Source of the DNA: Salinispora tropica CNB-440
GTDB lineage: Bacteria > Actinomycetota > Actinomycetes > Mycobacteriales > Micromonosporaceae
Length of the DNA: 64,000 nt
Assembly (NCBI RefSeq): GCF_000016425.1
Contig: NC_009380.1
Coordinates: 4,468,144-4,532,143, forward strand
Direction of reading: 5' to 3'
Below the pieces are notes generated by a model. The model was not told the origin of the DNA, ran no database searches, and worked only from the letters and a program-made list of their open reading frames with translations. Each line of letters begins with the position of its first letter. The first letter of the stretch is position 1. Positions 41,072 through 48,643 of the stretch are shown piece after piece. Made by a program: the position numbers and the translations under genes.

Positions 41072-41386
41072 ATGCGCAACCTGATCCGCCGATTCACGCA
41101 CCGACCGATGTCCAGCCCGCACAGACCGGTCAGCCACCACCACAAACCCGCGCCGCCGACGCGCCCCCGGCTGCCGCTGCGGCCGGGGCAGATCCGGGAC
41201 CGGTGCTTCCCGGTCCGCCGACACGGGCTTGACCCGGTGAAGATCCGCGACTTCCTGCACCGGGTCGCCGACGAGTTGACCACCGCGCAGACCGCCCTGG
41301 TCGCGGCGCAGGAGGAGAATGTACGAATCAAGACCGCCCTGCGGGAGTGGCAGAGTGCCCAGTCGGCCCGCCACCACTACCGATGA
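41072..41386 (+). CDS. DivIVA-like domain protein, copy 1
   Basis: A 104-residue protein. Residues 1-45 are basic and rich in Arg, His and Pro; then LRPGQIRDRCFPVRRHGLDP and VKIRDFLHRVADELTTAQ resemble the N-terminal DivIVA membrane-curvature/coiled-coil unit, followed by a short coiled coil (AAQEENVRIKTALREWQSAQ). The ATG at 41072 follows GAAGGG. The frame stays open upstream to 40871, where a leaderless start is conceivable. ATGA overlaps the 85-residue gene. It is identical to copy 2. Confidence 0.7.
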   Translation: MRNLIRRFTHRPMSSPHRPVSHHHKPAPPTRPRLPLRPGQIRDRCFPVRRHGLDPVKIRDFLHRVADELTTAQTALVAAQEENVRIKTALREWQSAQSARHHYR

Positions 41387-41640
41387 CCAGCCGCTGGGTG
41401 ATCCACCTCCCGGTCACCGCCGCCGACCTGATGCGAGCCCGAATCCTGGCCCGGACCGCCGCCCGAGTATTGATGCGGTTCAGCGCCCGGGTCGAGCCGG
41501 GCGGGGTAACCGTCTCCGCCGAGGACCAGCAGGATGTGCGCCACTGGGTCTTCTGCGACCGGCTGTTACCGGAGGGACGTGGCCGGTGCGTACTCGCGGT
41601 GGACCACACCTCGCGCTGCCGGCCGCGCCCGCCCCGGTAA
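41383..41640 (+). CDS. 85-residue conserved small protein, copy 1
   Basis: A soluble protein beginning MTSRWVIHLPVTAADLMRAR. Its C-terminal half has the pattern Cys-x11-Cys-x5-His-x3-Cys within VFCDRLLPEGRGRC and VLAVDHTSRC, a possible zinc site. I recognise no named family. It overlaps the DivIVA-like gene by four bases and ends just before a strong bidirectional terminator. Confidence 0.65.
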   Translation: MTSRWVIHLPVTAADLMRARILARTAARVLMRFSARVEPGGVTVSAEDQQDVRHWVFCDRLLPEGRGRCVLAVDHTSRCRPRPPR

Positions 41641-41643
41641 CGA

Positions 41644-41676
41644 CTCTGCCCGGCCGGTGAACCCGGCCGGGCAGAG
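41644..41676. terminator. Bidirectional terminator, copy 1
   Basis: A perfect 14-bp stem (CTCTGCCCGGCCGG, then its complement) with a 5-base loop lies between the plus-strand 85-residue gene and the minus-strand lipoprotein fragment. It ends both converging transcripts. Confidence 0.8.
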
Positions 41677-41706
41677 CGTGGCAACCAGTAGGACCGCGTG
41701 TTCGGG

Positions 41707-41918
41707 TCAGGTAGTGGTGGCGAGTTCCTCCCCGAGGTCGCCGAGGAGTTCGGCGAAGTCGGTGGTCTCGGCGGCCGGCGGCGTCTCGATGGTCACCGGC
41801 TCGTTGTAGTCGGTGTAGTCGACCGTCATCAGGCCCATCTCGCCCATGGTCACGCGGGCCCGGCGCGGCCAGTACTGCTCGTCGATCCACAGCTCGGTCT
41901 GTATCTCCGCGACGCCGA
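41707..41918 (-). pseudogene. 3' fragment of a lipoprotein gene
   Basis: The last 70 codons of the lipoprotein at 47663-48508, unchanged, but without promoter, start or signal peptide. The match stops abruptly at 41918, where unrelated DNA follows. It is a by-product of the repeat edge and probably not expressed. The intact lipoprotein paralogue begins 161 bases to the right. Confidence 0.9.
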
Positions 41919-42018
41919 TGACGGCGCGGGGCGCTCGCCGATGGCCTGGCGATGGTGGAACGCGGGGTGACTCTGCTCCAAGGTGGACCGTCCGACACCC
42001 CGGGCAGGGGCCACAACG

Positions 42019-42053
42019 ACTCCGCCCGACCGGGGGGCCCGGCCGGGCGGAGT
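42019..42053 (-). terminator. Terminator after lipoprotein 1
   Basis: A stem of ACTCCGCCCG (42019-42028) and CGGGCGGAGT (42044-42053), extended inside by CCGG with CCGG, lies about 25 bases past the lipoprotein stop codon. Its sequence resembles the terminator at 41644-41676, which suggests that the two lipoprotein genes share ancestry including their 3' ends. Confidence 0.7.
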
Positions 42054-42079
42054 ACGACGTTCAGCCCGGACGATCCCGT

Positions 42080-42946
42080 TCAGTTGCCACCAGTGAGGTC
42101 TTCGATCTCCTTCATGGCATCCTCGAGCTCCGCGAAGGAGCCCTCAAGGTCCGCAAAGACCTCCTCCAGGTCGACAACATCCGCTGCCGGGGGCGCCTCG
42201 ATCTGCGCGGGCTCGTTGTAGTCGTAGTAGTCAGCCGTCGTCACGCCCGCCGTGCCCATGTCCATGCGGAACCGACGGAGCAGGTACTCTTCGTCGATCC
42301 AGACATCGATCGTTACCTCGGTTACACCGAGAGCGTCCCCAGCAGCCGACAGATCCGAGCTTTCAGCTGACCCCTCAGGTTGCGCCTCGGCGAGCTTCTC
42401 GGGGGTGGTGGTGACGGTGTACTGGACCGTGCGGATCCCATCCACCGTCTCCTCACCCGCGACAGTGACGCCCTCCAACTCCAGCAGCGTCTCGATCTGC
42501 TGGGATGGGTCGGATTCCTGCAACATCTGATCCACGCCCACGTCGCCTTCGGGCGACGAGTCGAGGTCGATCTTGGTCCAGCGCTTACCGTTGTAGAGCT
42601 CCCGATCCTCCGCGGAGTTTTCCGTATAAATAGCGGAGTCAACCATGCGCATGGTGACGGGTTCACCAAGAATGTCGCCGACCATCTCGAAGCTGACCGC
42701 ACCACGGAAGTCCATCGTCATCTGCATCTCAGAATCTGCGGCACCTCCCGAGGTAACCATGTCCGCTCGCACCGTTTCGGTTTCCTTGGCCTTGTCGGCC
42801 GCCGCTTGAAGCGAGCCAGGGATGTCATCGGTGAGCCGCTCCAGCGCACCCGACTCTCCCTCGGAGTCGTTTGGTCCGCAGGCAGTCATCGAAACCGCCG
42901 TAACGGCCGCGACTGCCAGGACGCTCAACTTTTTCCAACGTGACAT
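42080..42946 (-). CDS. Secreted lipoprotein, LppX/LolA-like, paralogue 1
   Basis: A 288-residue protein with an N-terminal signal (MSRWKKLSVLAVAAVTAVSM) and a lipobox ending TAC at Cys23. The mature part has the pattern of the LppX/LprAFG and LolA-like group: ETVRADMVTSGG, GVTVAGEETVDGIRTVQYTV, VWIDEEYLLRRF. By family knowledge such proteins carry lipids at the cell envelope; ligand unknown. It ends with an acidic helix. It is about half identical in pattern to the protein at 47663-48508. Confidence 0.8.
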   Translation of the reverse strand: MSRWKKLSVLAVAAVTAVSMTACGPNDSEGESGALERLTDDIPGSLQAAADKAKETETVRADMVTSGGAADSEMQMTMDFRGAVSFEMVGDILGEPVTMRMVDSAIYTENSAEDRELYNGKRWTKIDLDSSPEGDVGVDQMLQESDPSQQIETLLELEGVTVAGEETVDGIRTVQYTVTTTPEKLAEAQPEGSAESSDLSAAGDALGVTEVTIDVWIDEEYLLRRFRMDMGTAGVTTADYYDYNEPAQIEAPPAADVVDLEEVFADLEGSFAELEDAMKEIEDLTGGN

Positions 42947-43131
42947 GTGAAGCCACTCCCCCGGGAGGCAAATCTAGGTCGACTGGCCACAGTAGCCCAG
43001 CCCGTCAAGCCGGACAATCCCCTTTCGGGCGACCTGCCCGGCAACGACAGGGACGGCGAATCGGCACATTCCCGACCCACACAATGTTGGCAACGCGAAG
43101 ACAAACCCGCATCATCCACGCTGAACTAGTT

Positions 43132-44397
43132 CTAGTAAGGGTCGTAGTCGAAGGTCACCTGACCATCGATCAAGCTGGCCCAACCGGTGACGGAGAAGCC
43201 GATGTCGTAATCCATCTCCACCCCGCCGTAGCCGGCCCATGCCACGTTGACACGTCCCGTCCAACCGGTGACGCTGACCTGACCCTCATAGATATCGAAC
43301 TCGAGCTCCGGATACGTTTCGATCGCCCATTGCACAGGTTGTGAAGAATCGACTGCGGTCCAGGAGAAGGGGCAGTCCTCCGGCGACGGGTCGGTGCTCT
43401 CAGCACAGTTGTCAAGGTACGCCTTCACCTGACTTTCGACCGCGCTGCGCGCCGAGTCCCGGACCGTTGGCCGTAGCCTCGCCTCACGCGGTCTCAGCAG
43501 GCCAACCTCCGCAAACACCAGCTCGGCCCGGAGTAGTGGGTCGTCAGCCACTCTCACCTCATGGAGACCAGGGAAGACGCGTGCCGTCGCGTACCCCTCG
43601 CGCACTGGCACCACCTGCCCGTTGATGAGCACGCTCGGACTGTTCTGCCAGGCCGACACGGTCAGCTCATTAACCCCGCCGTAGATCAACCAGCCATCCA
43701 GAACACCCAGTTCCTTCCGCTTCTGCCGGTGCAGATACAGCACTTCCCGATAGGTACGGTCGCCCACTCGGTACGTGACGCCGGCCAACCGCCAGTCTGC
43801 CCGGTCCGCCCCGGCCGGAGCGCCCACCAGCTGGATCTCGTTCGGCACCTCGATCGAGGTGACTTCCGCCGACGCCGGCGGCTGGTAGGACTCGTTCAGG
43901 GGGATCAACGGTAGCTTCCCGGGATCGTTCGGACCGTCCCCGGACGGCTCCTCCAGGAGGGAACGCGCGGCGGCGAAGTCCCGCTCGGAGAGCGCGGAAA
44001 AGTACTCCGCCACCACCCGCTCGGGGGTGTAGAAGACGCTCTGGACCGCGTAGAGGCCGGCGATACCGGCCAACAGCACGGCCAGACCGACGCCTGTGAG
44101 CCGATAGAGCCAGCGATTGGGGTTGCGCACCTCGGCGAACGCAGTGGGCGGCGGCAACGGGGCAGCTGGGTCGGTGCCGGGCGGCGGTGCCGTCGCCGCC
44201 TCACCGGCGGGCATCGGCGACAACTGCCCCAGCCGCTGCCCACAGGCGGGGCAGAACCGGACGTCCACCCCGGTGGGACGGTGGCAGGTGGAGCACTCCT
44301 GCGTCTGCTCGGCGGCCGGGAGACCACATCGCAGGCACCCCTGCTGGCCCGGAAGGAGCACGGTCCGACACTTCGCGCAGGCCTGAATCGTCGTCAT
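43132..44397 (-). CDS. Membrane protein with double zinc ribbon
   Basis: A 421-residue protein. Two zinc-ribbon units lie at the N-terminus (CAKCRTVLLPGQQGCLRCG and CSTCHRPTG then FCPACG), then a Pro-rich linker, one membrane helix (about 101-120), and about 300 residues outside, which include repeated beta-rich parts (VTGWTGRVNVAWAGYGGV). It starts with ATG after GGAGAGACAGCG and is 21 bases after the M48 protease gene, so they likely form one operon. The function is unknown. Confidence 0.75.
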   Translation of the reverse strand: MTTIQACAKCRTVLLPGQQGCLRCGLPAAEQTQECSTCHRPTGVDVRFCPACGQRLGQLSPMPAGEAATAPPPGTDPAAPLPPPTAFAEVRNPNRWLYRLTGVGLAVLLAGIAGLYAVQSVFYTPERVVAEYFSALSERDFAAARSLLEEPSGDGPNDPGKLPLIPLNESYQPPASAEVTSIEVPNEIQLVGAPAGADRADWRLAGVTYRVGDRTYREVLYLHRQKRKELGVLDGWLIYGGVNELTVSAWQNSPSVLINGQVVPVREGYATARVFPGLHEVRVADDPLLRAELVFAEVGLLRPREARLRPTVRDSARSAVESQVKAYLDNCAESTDPSPEDCPFSWTAVDSSQPVQWAIETYPELEFDIYEGQVSVTGWTGRVNVAWAGYGGVEMDYDIGFSVTGWASLIDGQVTFDYDPY

Positions 44398-44418
44398 CGC
44401 TGTCTCTCCGCCGTTGGC

Positions 44419-45732
44419 TCAGTCACGGGATGAGCTGGACACGACCACCGGAAGCGGACGTGCCGGCGAGTCTCGGTCGGGCAGCGGATAGTCAACACCG
44501 GGCGCCTCGGCGCGCTCCAAACGCAGCTCGTTCGGAGGGTGGTTGGCGCAGATCGCGCGTTCCCAGCCATCGCGGGCCCCGTCGAAACTTCGCTGGGACC
44601 GGCTCAGCACCTGCCGCAGCCCGATGTGGTGCCCCGCCCAGATCGCGCCCTGGTCGGCGAGGTATTCGGCGGATCGGTTCCCCGCTGCCTGCATTGGCAT
44701 GACGAAGAATCGGATGGTCAGCAGCAGCGGCCAGGTGCTGATCCCTAGGGCCAGGGAGAGAATCGGGTGCCGGAACTTCTGTTGCAACCATGTGACGAAC
44801 GCGTAGGCGACGTAAAGCGGCAGTCCGAGCCCGCGCACGAAGAGACCGGACACCGGGTCGGCGTTGCGCCAGTGCGTCAGCTCGTGACACAGCACCGCGG
44901 CGATCGGCTCGGGCGCGTAGTCGAACTCGTCGAGCAGTCCGCGGCTGATTACCACGTGTCGAGTTCCGCTGACCGCGTGTGGCTCGTGACTGTCATCGAT
45001 GAGCAGCTTCGGGTGCGCGTCGAGCTGCAGCCGCATCGCGCAGTCGGCGAGGATCGGCTGGAGCAGTTCCCTTTCCCGGCGGCTTGGTTCGCGGTAGCCG
45101 GCAGCCCGGAACCGCCATCCTTCGGTAGCGATTCCGTAGCTGGTGTAGAGCAGGCTCAGGAGAATCGCGACGATGCTCTGGGCGACGAAGTAGCCGACGG
45201 CATAGCCCGGCTCGGTGGTGACCAGAGACCACGGCACGAACAAGCCGCCGACGAACCCGGCCAGGCAGCCGAGCAGCACGCCGACCAGAAGGCCGAGCAC
45301 ACCGCCCACCTGAAGCGCGGCACCGCTGAGCACCGAACCGAGCAGGGGAACCTCGGTGAGGAAATCGGGGCCGAATTCATTGCCACTGGTGAACCCACCG
45401 AGGTAGCCAGCTATCCCGCCGTACACGATTCCCAAACCGCCGACAAACACGGCGAGCGGCAGGTTGAACCAGGCGGCGATGAACGCGCCGAGCGCACCAC
45501 GCCGGTCCCGGAACGCGCCGGTCACCAGCCAGGAGACGAAGGTCGGATAGCCAGGAGGACGGGTGAAGAGCCGTTGCCCCCGGGTCGGCTGGACATTGTG
45601 CGGCGGGACGGAGATCGGCTGCGCCGGCCGCTGGCCGGGCACCTCCGCTCCGGTTGACTGCGGCGACGGAGCGCCGCACTCGCACTCACCCTTTGCCGGA
45701 TCAATATAATTGCCGCAGCTCGCACACTGCAC
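44419..45732 (-). CDS. Zinc-ribbon M48-family metalloprotease
   Basis: A 437-residue protein. The N-terminal CASCGNYIDPAKGECECG is a zinc ribbon; residues 60-215 hold several membrane helices; then comes a peptidase domain with HELTHWRNAD (HExxH) and a downstream Glu within NRSAEYLADQGA, the M48 pattern. It resembles HtpX/Ste24-type quality-control proteases with a zinc-ribbon prefix. It starts with GTG after GGGAGTCGACG. The partner gene downstream carries a related zinc ribbon. Confidence 0.85.
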   Translation of the reverse strand: MQCASCGNYIDPAKGECECGAPSPQSTGAEVPGQRPAQPISVPPHNVQPTRGQRLFTRPPGYPTFVSWLVTGAFRDRRGALGAFIAAWFNLPLAVFVGGLGIVYGGIAGYLGGFTSGNEFGPDFLTEVPLLGSVLSGAALQVGGVLGLLVGVLLGCLAGFVGGLFVPWSLVTTEPGYAVGYFVAQSIVAILLSLLYTSYGIATEGWRFRAAGYREPSRRERELLQPILADCAMRLQLDAHPKLLIDDSHEPHAVSGTRHVVISRGLLDEFDYAPEPIAAVLCHELTHWRNADPVSGLFVRGLGLPLYVAYAFVTWLQQKFRHPILSLALGISTWPLLLTIRFFVMPMQAAGNRSAEYLADQGAIWAGHHIGLRQVLSRSQRSFDGARDGWERAICANHPPNELRLERAEAPGVDYPLPDRDSPARPLPVVVSSSSRD

Positions 45733-45800
45733 CGTCGACTCCCAGAAACCTCGTCATTAATTCCGAACGGATTGTTGCACGGACGACGGCCGGGCGATGA

Positions 45801-45823
45801 CCCGCCGTTCCGGGAACGGCGGG
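45801..45823. repeat. Inverted repeat upstream of the M48 gene
   Basis: CCCGCCGTTCC (45801-45811) and its complement (45813-45823) flank a single central G, about 70 bases before the M48 start. It could be a dimeric operator or form a 9-bp hairpin in the leader. The 308-base gap 45733-46040 shows nothing else. Confidence 0.4.
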
Positions 45824-46040
45824 GAACGCGATCGAATCGGTGCCCGATTTCACCGCCCTGCACTACTTCACCCGCTATGACGCCGGCAACAGCCGACCCA
45901 CGAATTTCCATCCGGCGCGATAGTCGTACGGGCGGCCTTCGCGCTGGGTAGCTTTCGGGCTGGCCGCATTCGACGGCGAGACGGCGTGGATGGGGTTCGC
46001 GTCCACGAGTTGGTCATACCCGCCGGGCATGATCTGGTGC

Positions 46041-46415
46041 ATGACCGATTCTGTGACTCACCGACAGCACGCCATCGACTACATTGAGTTCGCCGTCACC
46101 GACCTCGCGGAGGCGAAACGGTTTTACGGCTACGCCTTCGGCTGGGAGTTCACCGACTACGGGCCGGAATACGCCGGCATCCGTAGCCCGCACGGCGAGT
46201 CCGCGCCCGAGGTGGGCGGACTTCGACAGGACGCGCAGGTCCGTGTGGGCGGCCCGCTGGTCGTGCTGTTCTCGACCGACCTGGAGCAGTCAATCCAGGC
46301 GGTGACCAAAGCCGGCGGCACCGTGATCAACGGCCCGTACGACTTCCCGGGCGGGCATCGCTTCCACTTCACCGACCCGAGCGGCAACGAGCTGGCCGTC
46401 TGGGCCGAGGCGTAA
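46041..46415 (+). CDS. VOC-fold protein (glyoxalase family)
   Basis: A 124-residue protein with MTDSVTHRQHAIDYIEFAVT, AKRFYGYAFGWEFTDYGPEY and the ending FHFTDPSGNELAVWAEA. It is a single VOC domain of the type often annotated as glyoxalase/dioxygenase; His and Glu near the ends are available for metal. I chose the ATG at 46041, since the open frame above lacks homology. It lies alone on the plus strand between the M48 operon and the second cassette. Confidence 0.8.
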   Translation: MTDSVTHRQHAIDYIEFAVTDLAEAKRFYGYAFGWEFTDYGPEYAGIRSPHGESAPEVGGLRQDAQVRVGGPLVVLFSTDLEQSIQAVTKAGGTVINGPYDFPGGHRFHFTDPSGNELAVWAEA

Positions 46416-46430
46416 AGGCTGTCGAAGGCC

Positions 46431-46460
46431 AGGGTGCTGCCCGATCAGGGGCAGCACCCT
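46431..46460. terminator. Bidirectional terminator between VOC and GntR-type genes
   Basis: A perfect 12-bp stem (AGGGTGCTGCCC at 46431-46442, complement at 46449-46460) with a 6-base loop lies between convergent genes, directly against the stop codon of the GntR-type gene. Confidence 0.8.
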
Positions 46461-46461
46461 G

Positions 46462-46689
46462 TTAGTGGTGGGGTGACTCGGCGACGAAGACACCACGCCC
46501 CGGACGACCCACCAACACCCCCTGCTCCCGCAGCCGCGCCACGGCCCGACTAATCGTGGACTGTGAGGTGTCGTACTCGTCGGCCAGCATCCGACCGGAG
46601 GGCAGCTGAGAACCAGGCGGATAGGTCCCATTCTTGATCTTGCTCAACAGGTCTTCGAGCAACTCGTCCATCGTGGGCGGGATAGGCAC
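46462..46689 (-). CDS. 75-residue GntR-type winged-helix protein, copy 2
   Basis: A paralogue of the gene at 40488: VPIPPTMDELLEDLLSKIKN, then GTYPPGSQLPSGRMLADEYD, TSQSTISRAVARLREQGVLV, GRPGRGVFVAESPHH. It is a GntR winged helix without an effector domain. The last 22 residues of the wing and their 66-bp DNA are identical to copy 1, while the helix-turn-helix part has diverged. It is divergent from cassette copy 2 with the same start arrangement. Confidence 0.75.
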   Translation of the reverse strand: MPIPPTMDELLEDLLSKIKNGTYPPGSQLPSGRMLADEYDTSQSTISRAVARLREQGVLVGRPGRGVFVAESPHH

Positions 46690-46788
46690 GTCGGGCCCCT
46701 TGCAGTCGGTTGGCACGCCCAGTATCGATCAACCCTTGGCCACAGGCAACATATGTTGTATGAATGACGTAAGTGGGTAACTGACTCC

Positions 46789-46818
46789 TTGACATAGGTG
46801 ACTCGGTGTCAGTAGCGT
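46789..46818 (+). promoter_or_regulatory. Cassette promoter, copy 2
   Basis: TTGACA (46789-46794) and TAGCGT (46813-46818), 18 bases apart as in copy 1. The base at 46804 is C where copy 1 has T. TGACA and TGTCA are again symmetrically placed inside. Confidence 0.7.
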
Positions 46819-46959
46819 CGCTGTCGGTGATGCGGTGCCGCTGCGGTCGGTTGGCGCCTCTCGTACTGGTCTCGCATCGCCGTCGAGACCGCACCGCCGC
46901 GCCACCCCCAGGCGCGGCCCGGCTGTCGTACCGCCAATTGAGGCTGCGATGGCCGGGCC

Positions 46960-46989
46960 GCGCTCCGCCGGCCGCAACCGGCGGAGCGC
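46960..46989 (+). promoter_or_regulatory. Leader hairpin of the cassette, copy 2
   Basis: The same 12-bp GC stem and CCGCAA loop as in copy 1, 38 bases upstream of the DivIVA-like start. The 338-base gap 46690-47027 holds this hairpin, the promoter and the GntR-type leader. Confidence 0.6.
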
Positions 46990-47027
46990 CCCTCCACCTA
47001 CCCGCGACTCGACGAAGGGTGGCCACC

Positions 47028-47342
47028 ATGCGCAACCTGATCCGCCGATTCACGCACCGACCGATGTCCAGCCCGCACAGACCGGTCAGCCACCACCACA
47101 AACCCGCGCCGCCGACGCGCCCCCGGCTGCCGCTGCGGCCGGGGCAGATCCGGGACCGGTGCTTCCCGGTCCGCCGACACGGGCTTGACCCGGTGAAGAT
47201 CCGCGACTTCCTGCACCGGGTCGCCGACGAGTTGACCACCGCGCAGACCGCCCTGGTCGCGGCGCAGGAGGAGAATGTACGAATCAAGACCGCCCTGCGG
47301 GAGTGGCAGAGTGCCCAGTCGGCCCGCCACCACTACCGATGA
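47028..47342 (+). CDS. DivIVA-like domain protein, copy 2
   Basis: Protein identical to the 104-residue product at 41072: basic N-terminus starting MRNLIRRFTHRPMSSPHRPV, DivIVA-like GLDPVKIRDFLHRVADEL segment and short coiled coil. The same ATGA overlap couples it to the 85-residue gene. Having two identical copies may raise dosage, or one may be redundant. Confidence 0.7.
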   Translation: MRNLIRRFTHRPMSSPHRPVSHHHKPAPPTRPRLPLRPGQIRDRCFPVRRHGLDPVKIRDFLHRVADELTTAQTALVAAQEENVRIKTALREWQSAQSARHHYR

Positions 47343-47596
47343 CCAGCCGCTGGGTGATCCACCTCCCGGTCACCGCCGCCGACCTGATGCGAGCCCGAAT
47401 CCTGGCCCGGACCGCCGCCCGAGTATTGATGCGGTTCAGCGCCCGGGTCGAGCCGGGCGGGGTAACCGTCTCCGCCGAGGACCAGCAGGATGTGCGCCAC
47501 TGGGTCTTCTGCGACCGGCTGTTACCGGAGGGACGTGGCCGGTGCGTACTCGCGGTGGACCACACCTCGCGCTGCCGGCCGCGCCCGCCCCGGTAA
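47339..47596 (+). CDS. 85-residue conserved small protein, copy 2
   Basis: Identical to the product at 41383, with HWVFCDRLLPEGRGRC and a C-terminal DHTSRC. It is the second gene of the cassette and ends at a strong bidirectional terminator. Confidence 0.65.
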   Translation: MTSRWVIHLPVTAADLMRARILARTAARVLMRFSARVEPGGVTVSAEDQQDVRHWVFCDRLLPEGRGRCVLAVDHTSRCRPRPPR

Positions 47597-47599
47597 CGA

Positions 47600-47632
47600 C
47601 TCTGCCCGGCCGGTGAACCCGGCCGGGCAGAG
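47600..47632. terminator. Bidirectional terminator, copy 2
   Basis: The same 14-bp perfect stem and 5-base loop as at 41644-41676. It lies between the 85-residue gene and the convergent intact lipoprotein gene. Confidence 0.8.
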
Positions 47633-47662
47633 CGTGGCAACCAGTAGGACCGCGTGTTCGGG

Positions 47663-48508
47663 TCAGGTAGTGGTGGCGAGTTCCTCCCCGAGGTCGCCGA
47701 GGAGTTCGGCGAAGTCGGTGGTCTCGGCGGCCGGCGGCGTCTCGATGGTCACCGGCTCGTTGTAGTCGGTGTAGTCGACCGTCATCAGGCCCATCTCGCC
47801 CATGGTCACGCGGGCCCGGCGCGGCCAGTACTGCTCGTCGATCCACAGCTCGGTCTGTATCTCCGCGACGCCGAACTCGGCCAACTGGTCCTCGGCGTTT
47901 GCCAGGCTGGCGGAGTCGAGTTCGCCCTGCTTCTCCAGCAGCGCCAGGTGCTCCTCCGTGGTAACGGTGACGCTGTAGTGGACCGTGGGCACCCCACCCA
48001 CGGTCTCCTCGCCGACCACGGTGACTCCCTCAAGTTCCAGCAGTGTCTTGACCTGCTGGACCGGGTCGGCATCCCGTATCTGTTCGTCGAGGCCCGTCCC
48101 CGAGGCGGCGGAGAAGTCCATCTCCATCCAGCGCTTACCGTCGTTGCGCTCGCGTACTGTCTCGGGGATCTCCATGTACATCACGGAGTCGATCAAACGG
48201 ATGGTGGTGACCTCTCCCTGCGTCGCCATAACCATCTCGACGCTGACGGAGTCACGCAGATCCATCGCGATCTGCATCTCGAACTCCTCGGGACCACCCG
48301 TGGCCACCATTGTCGCCCGCACGGTCTCGACCTTGCTGGTCCGGTCCGCCGCCTCCTGGAGTGAACCCTTGAGGTCGTTGGCGAGTAGCTCCAGCACGCT
48401 CGACTGCTGTGCCGCTTCCTGGGAGGCCGTGCTGGGCCCGCAGCCGGTCCCCGCGACCACCGAGGCGGTCGCCGCGGCCAGGACAGCGATGTTCTTCCAA
48501 CGTGACAC
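47663..48508 (-). CDS. Secreted lipoprotein, LppX/LolA-like, paralogue 2
   Basis: A 281-residue protein. The signal segment MSRWKNIAVLAAATASVVAG leads to Cys23 with an imperfect lipobox (GTGC). The mature domain has KVETVRATMVATGG, GVTVVGEETVGGVPTVHYSV and LWIDEQYWPRRARVTM, then an acidic C-terminal helix. It starts with GTG after GGGGGAGTGACTACAC, a leader shared in pattern with paralogue 1. Its last 70 codons are duplicated at 41707-41918. Probable lipid-binding envelope protein; ligand unknown. Confidence 0.8.
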   Translation of the reverse strand: MSRWKNIAVLAAATASVVAGTGCGPSTASQEAAQQSSVLELLANDLKGSLQEAADRTSKVETVRATMVATGGPEEFEMQIAMDLRDSVSVEMVMATQGEVTTIRLIDSVMYMEIPETVRERNDGKRWMEMDFSAASGTGLDEQIRDADPVQQVKTLLELEGVTVVGEETVGGVPTVHYSVTVTTEEHLALLEKQGELDSASLANAEDQLAEFGVAEIQTELWIDEQYWPRRARVTMGEMGLMTVDYTDYNEPVTIETPPAAETTDFAELLGDLGEELATTT

Positions 48509-48643
48509 GTGTAGTCACTCCCCCGAAGGATGTAAATGATCGACGGATCACGCTATCCCAGTCGGCTGAACTCGACATCGCCCTTTCAGGCATGTCTCGC
48601 AGGCAAACCGACGATGACCGAGCAAGTACCCCACGCCGGGACG

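Larger units (their letters stand above)
40833..41918. repeat. 1086-bp direct repeat, copy 1
   Basis: This segment recurs at 46789-47874 (offset 5956) with only one difference that I can see: T at 40848 is C at 46804, in the promoter spacer. It contains a promoter, a structured leader, the DivIVA-like gene, the 85-residue gene, a terminator and the last 70 codons of a lipoprotein gene. The edges are abrupt: TTGACATA on the left and GACGCCGA on the right. There are no terminal inverted repeats or transposase. Confidence 0.95.
46789..47874. repeat. 1086-bp direct repeat, copy 2
   Basis: The counterpart of 40833-41918, with one difference seen at 46804. Here the right end runs on into an intact lipoprotein gene (47663-48508), so this copy is the likely donor. 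The left edge is 99 bases from the GntR-type start, against 117 in copy 1. Confidence 0.95.

Noticed and set aside
40833..47874. Insertion sequence or integrative element
   Set aside because: The repeats have no transposase, integrase, terminal inverted repeats or target duplication.
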